This document shows positions 63,081 through 64,000 of a DNA stretch of 64,000 bases, piece after piece. Location of the stretch: positions 992,001 through 1,056,000 of the forward strand of contig NZ_CP031705.1 of NCBI RefSeq assembly GCF_022701255.1, written 5' to 3'. The DNA is from Microcoleus vaginatus HSN003. GTDB taxonomy: Bacteria; Cyanobacteriota; Cyanobacteriia; Cyanobacteriales; Microcoleaceae. Numbering within the stretch: the first letter of the stretch is position 1; each line of letters starts with the position of its first letter. The notes under the pieces are model-generated. The model was not told the DNA's origin, did not search any database, and saw nothing but the letters and a program-made list of their open reading frames with translations. The translations under genes and the position numbers were made by a program.

Positions 63081-64000
63081 TCAATTTTTTAATAATTTCA
63101 CCCCCATTTTTACCTTGTCCAAAATCGTCTTTTGCGAGACACAAGTAATCAGACAAAGCTTGCCGCAATTCAAAGTATCGCGGCGGACTTCCTGAGCTTT
63201 TTCGCCGTACCAAATCTCGCGGGCGCTGGCATTTTTCACATTACCAATCACCGGAAACTCATCGCACAATTTCACATCGCCGCGCGTATCAATCCAGTAA
63301 TTCCGCAGTCCAACGCGACAAGGACGAGTTGAATCAGGAGCTTTTTCTTCGGCAAAGTGAGGAATCATCAATCGCAACACTTCATCGCTGTTCATAATCG
63401 GAGCACCGTTATGCTTCATTTCAATTAGGCGCTCGATTACCTGTGAAAATTCCTCCATGTCTTCTTTTTCAATCCACAATTCCTCGTATGTTTCTGGCGT
63501 CCAGCGGTTGACGGGTTGGAAGTTCACCGTCGTCGCCCCAATTCCCTGAGCCCAGGTGACTATTTCCGGGAGGTGGCGGAAATTGAGTCGGTTCATCGTC
63601 GGTTTGACGTTGATGGGAAATAGGACGTTCTGTTTTTCTTGTTCTTCGCGCAGATAACCGATTCCTTTAGAAAGTCTGTCGAACAATCCCGGTTGACCTC
63701 GCAAATAATCGTGCAGTTCTGCATTCGGCCCGTCAACTGACATATTCACATTAAAAGGACGAGCAGCGACAGTTTTGGCTGCGTTTTCTCTGGTCATGCA
63801 ATAGCCGTTTGTGGTGACGCCGGCGTGAATGCCATTTTTATTCGCAAAGGCCAGTAAGTCGAGAAAACCTTTTTTAATATAAGGTTCGCCGCCGCTAAAG
63901 TTGATTGAAAATTCGCCCACAAATTCTTTGACGCTCAAGAGGGCATTTTGCCATTCTTCGATCGTCATTTCGTCTTTATATTCTTTGAGCCGCCAATACT
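63081..64000 (-). CDS. Radical SAM/SPASM-type protein, 5' end outside window
   Basis: At least 305 residues; the frame runs off the right edge (upstream codons read YWRLKEYKDEM), so the CxxxCxxC cluster motif must lie just outside. Visible radical SAM features: FSINFSGGEPYIKKGFLDLL with the GGE motif, VTTNGYCMT, NVNMSVDGPNAELHDYLRGQPGLFDRL and INVKPTMNRLN. The C-terminal part has an SPASM-like set of cysteines: TRPCRVGLRNYWIDTRGDVKLCDEFPVIGNVK and LNCGKLCLITCVSQKT. SPASM proteins modify peptides or other enzymes using extra iron-sulfur clusters. Substrate cannot be told from this part. Confidence 0.88.
   Translation of the reverse strand, partial: YWRLKEYKDEMTIEEWQNALLSVKEFVGEFSINFSGGEPYIKKGFLDLLAFANKNGIHAGVTTNGYCMTRENAAKTVAARPFNVNMSVDGPNAELHDYLRGQPGLFDRLSKGIGYLREEQEKQNVLFPINVKPTMNRLNFRHLPEIVTWAQGIGATTVNFQPVNRWTPETYEELWIEKEDMEEFSQVIERLIEMKHNGAPIMNSDEVLRLMIPHFAEEKAPDSTRPCRVGLRNYWIDTRGDVKLCDEFPVIGNVKNASAREIWYGEKAQEVRRDTLNCGKLCLITCVSQKTILDKVKMGVKLLKN

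Overview
The window comes from a filamentous cyanobacterium, most likely of the Microcoleus/Oscillatoria type. The HIP1 octamer GCGATCGC and its GATCG core recur throughout. The gene set is cyanobacterial (PetP of the cytochrome b6f complex, a Get3d-type ATPase, GH57 branching enzyme, GatB, many large PAS/GAF sensor proteins, Uma2 and pentapeptide-repeat proteins). Intergenic DNA carries the heptanucleotide tandem repeats and foldback elements typical of such genomes.

Layout. 1-2003: 3' part of a type I restriction R subunit, cut at the window edge inside its DEAH box. 2003-3886: a MITE-like element and an EF-G-like gene lacking its N-terminal GTPase motifs. 4109-5180: a coupled two-gene HEPN module. 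5555-7034: Get3d and petP. 7705-11199: FecR-domain protein and a CHASE2 nucleotide cyclase. 11349-17779: glutaminase, a small membrane protein, a YdcF-like membrane protein, polyphosphate:AMP phosphotransferase, a tandem GNAT protein. 17906-18864: two opposed gene remnants. 18902-22215: ABC-2 exporter whose permease is split by a 1,507-bp IS66-family element with an 8-bp target duplication. 22467-26657: an unknown one-TM protein, a secreted 13-residue-repeat protein, an OppB-type permease and small proteins. 27251-39584: two very large sensor kinases flanking an OppC-type permease, an AI-2E family permease and an orphan efflux adaptor. 39585-41443: low-gene region with a trinucleotide repeat, two decayed genes, tRNA-Gly(CCC) and a duplicated tRNA 3' end. 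41502-46897: TrhO, a GST-like protein and a RapA/SNF2-like helicase. 47012-50856: two pentapeptide-repeat proteins flanking two Uma2 proteins. 51214-52716: gatB. 53259-60115: a multi-PAS histidine kinase followed by a REC-GAF-PAS-PAS-GGDEF-EAL protein, probably a cognate signalling pair. About 60220-60640: a strongly structured non-coding stretch. 60658-62247: GH57 branching enzyme. 62479-64000: a decayed small gene and a radical SAM/SPASM protein running off the window.

The dominant themes are signal transduction (three giant kinases, one cyclase, one c-di-GMP enzyme) and genome plasticity: at least six broken genes, one intact IS, one MITE, two families of short repeated elements and a tRNA-associated integration scar. 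I see no CRISPR array. All product names rest on my reading of motifs, not on database searches.
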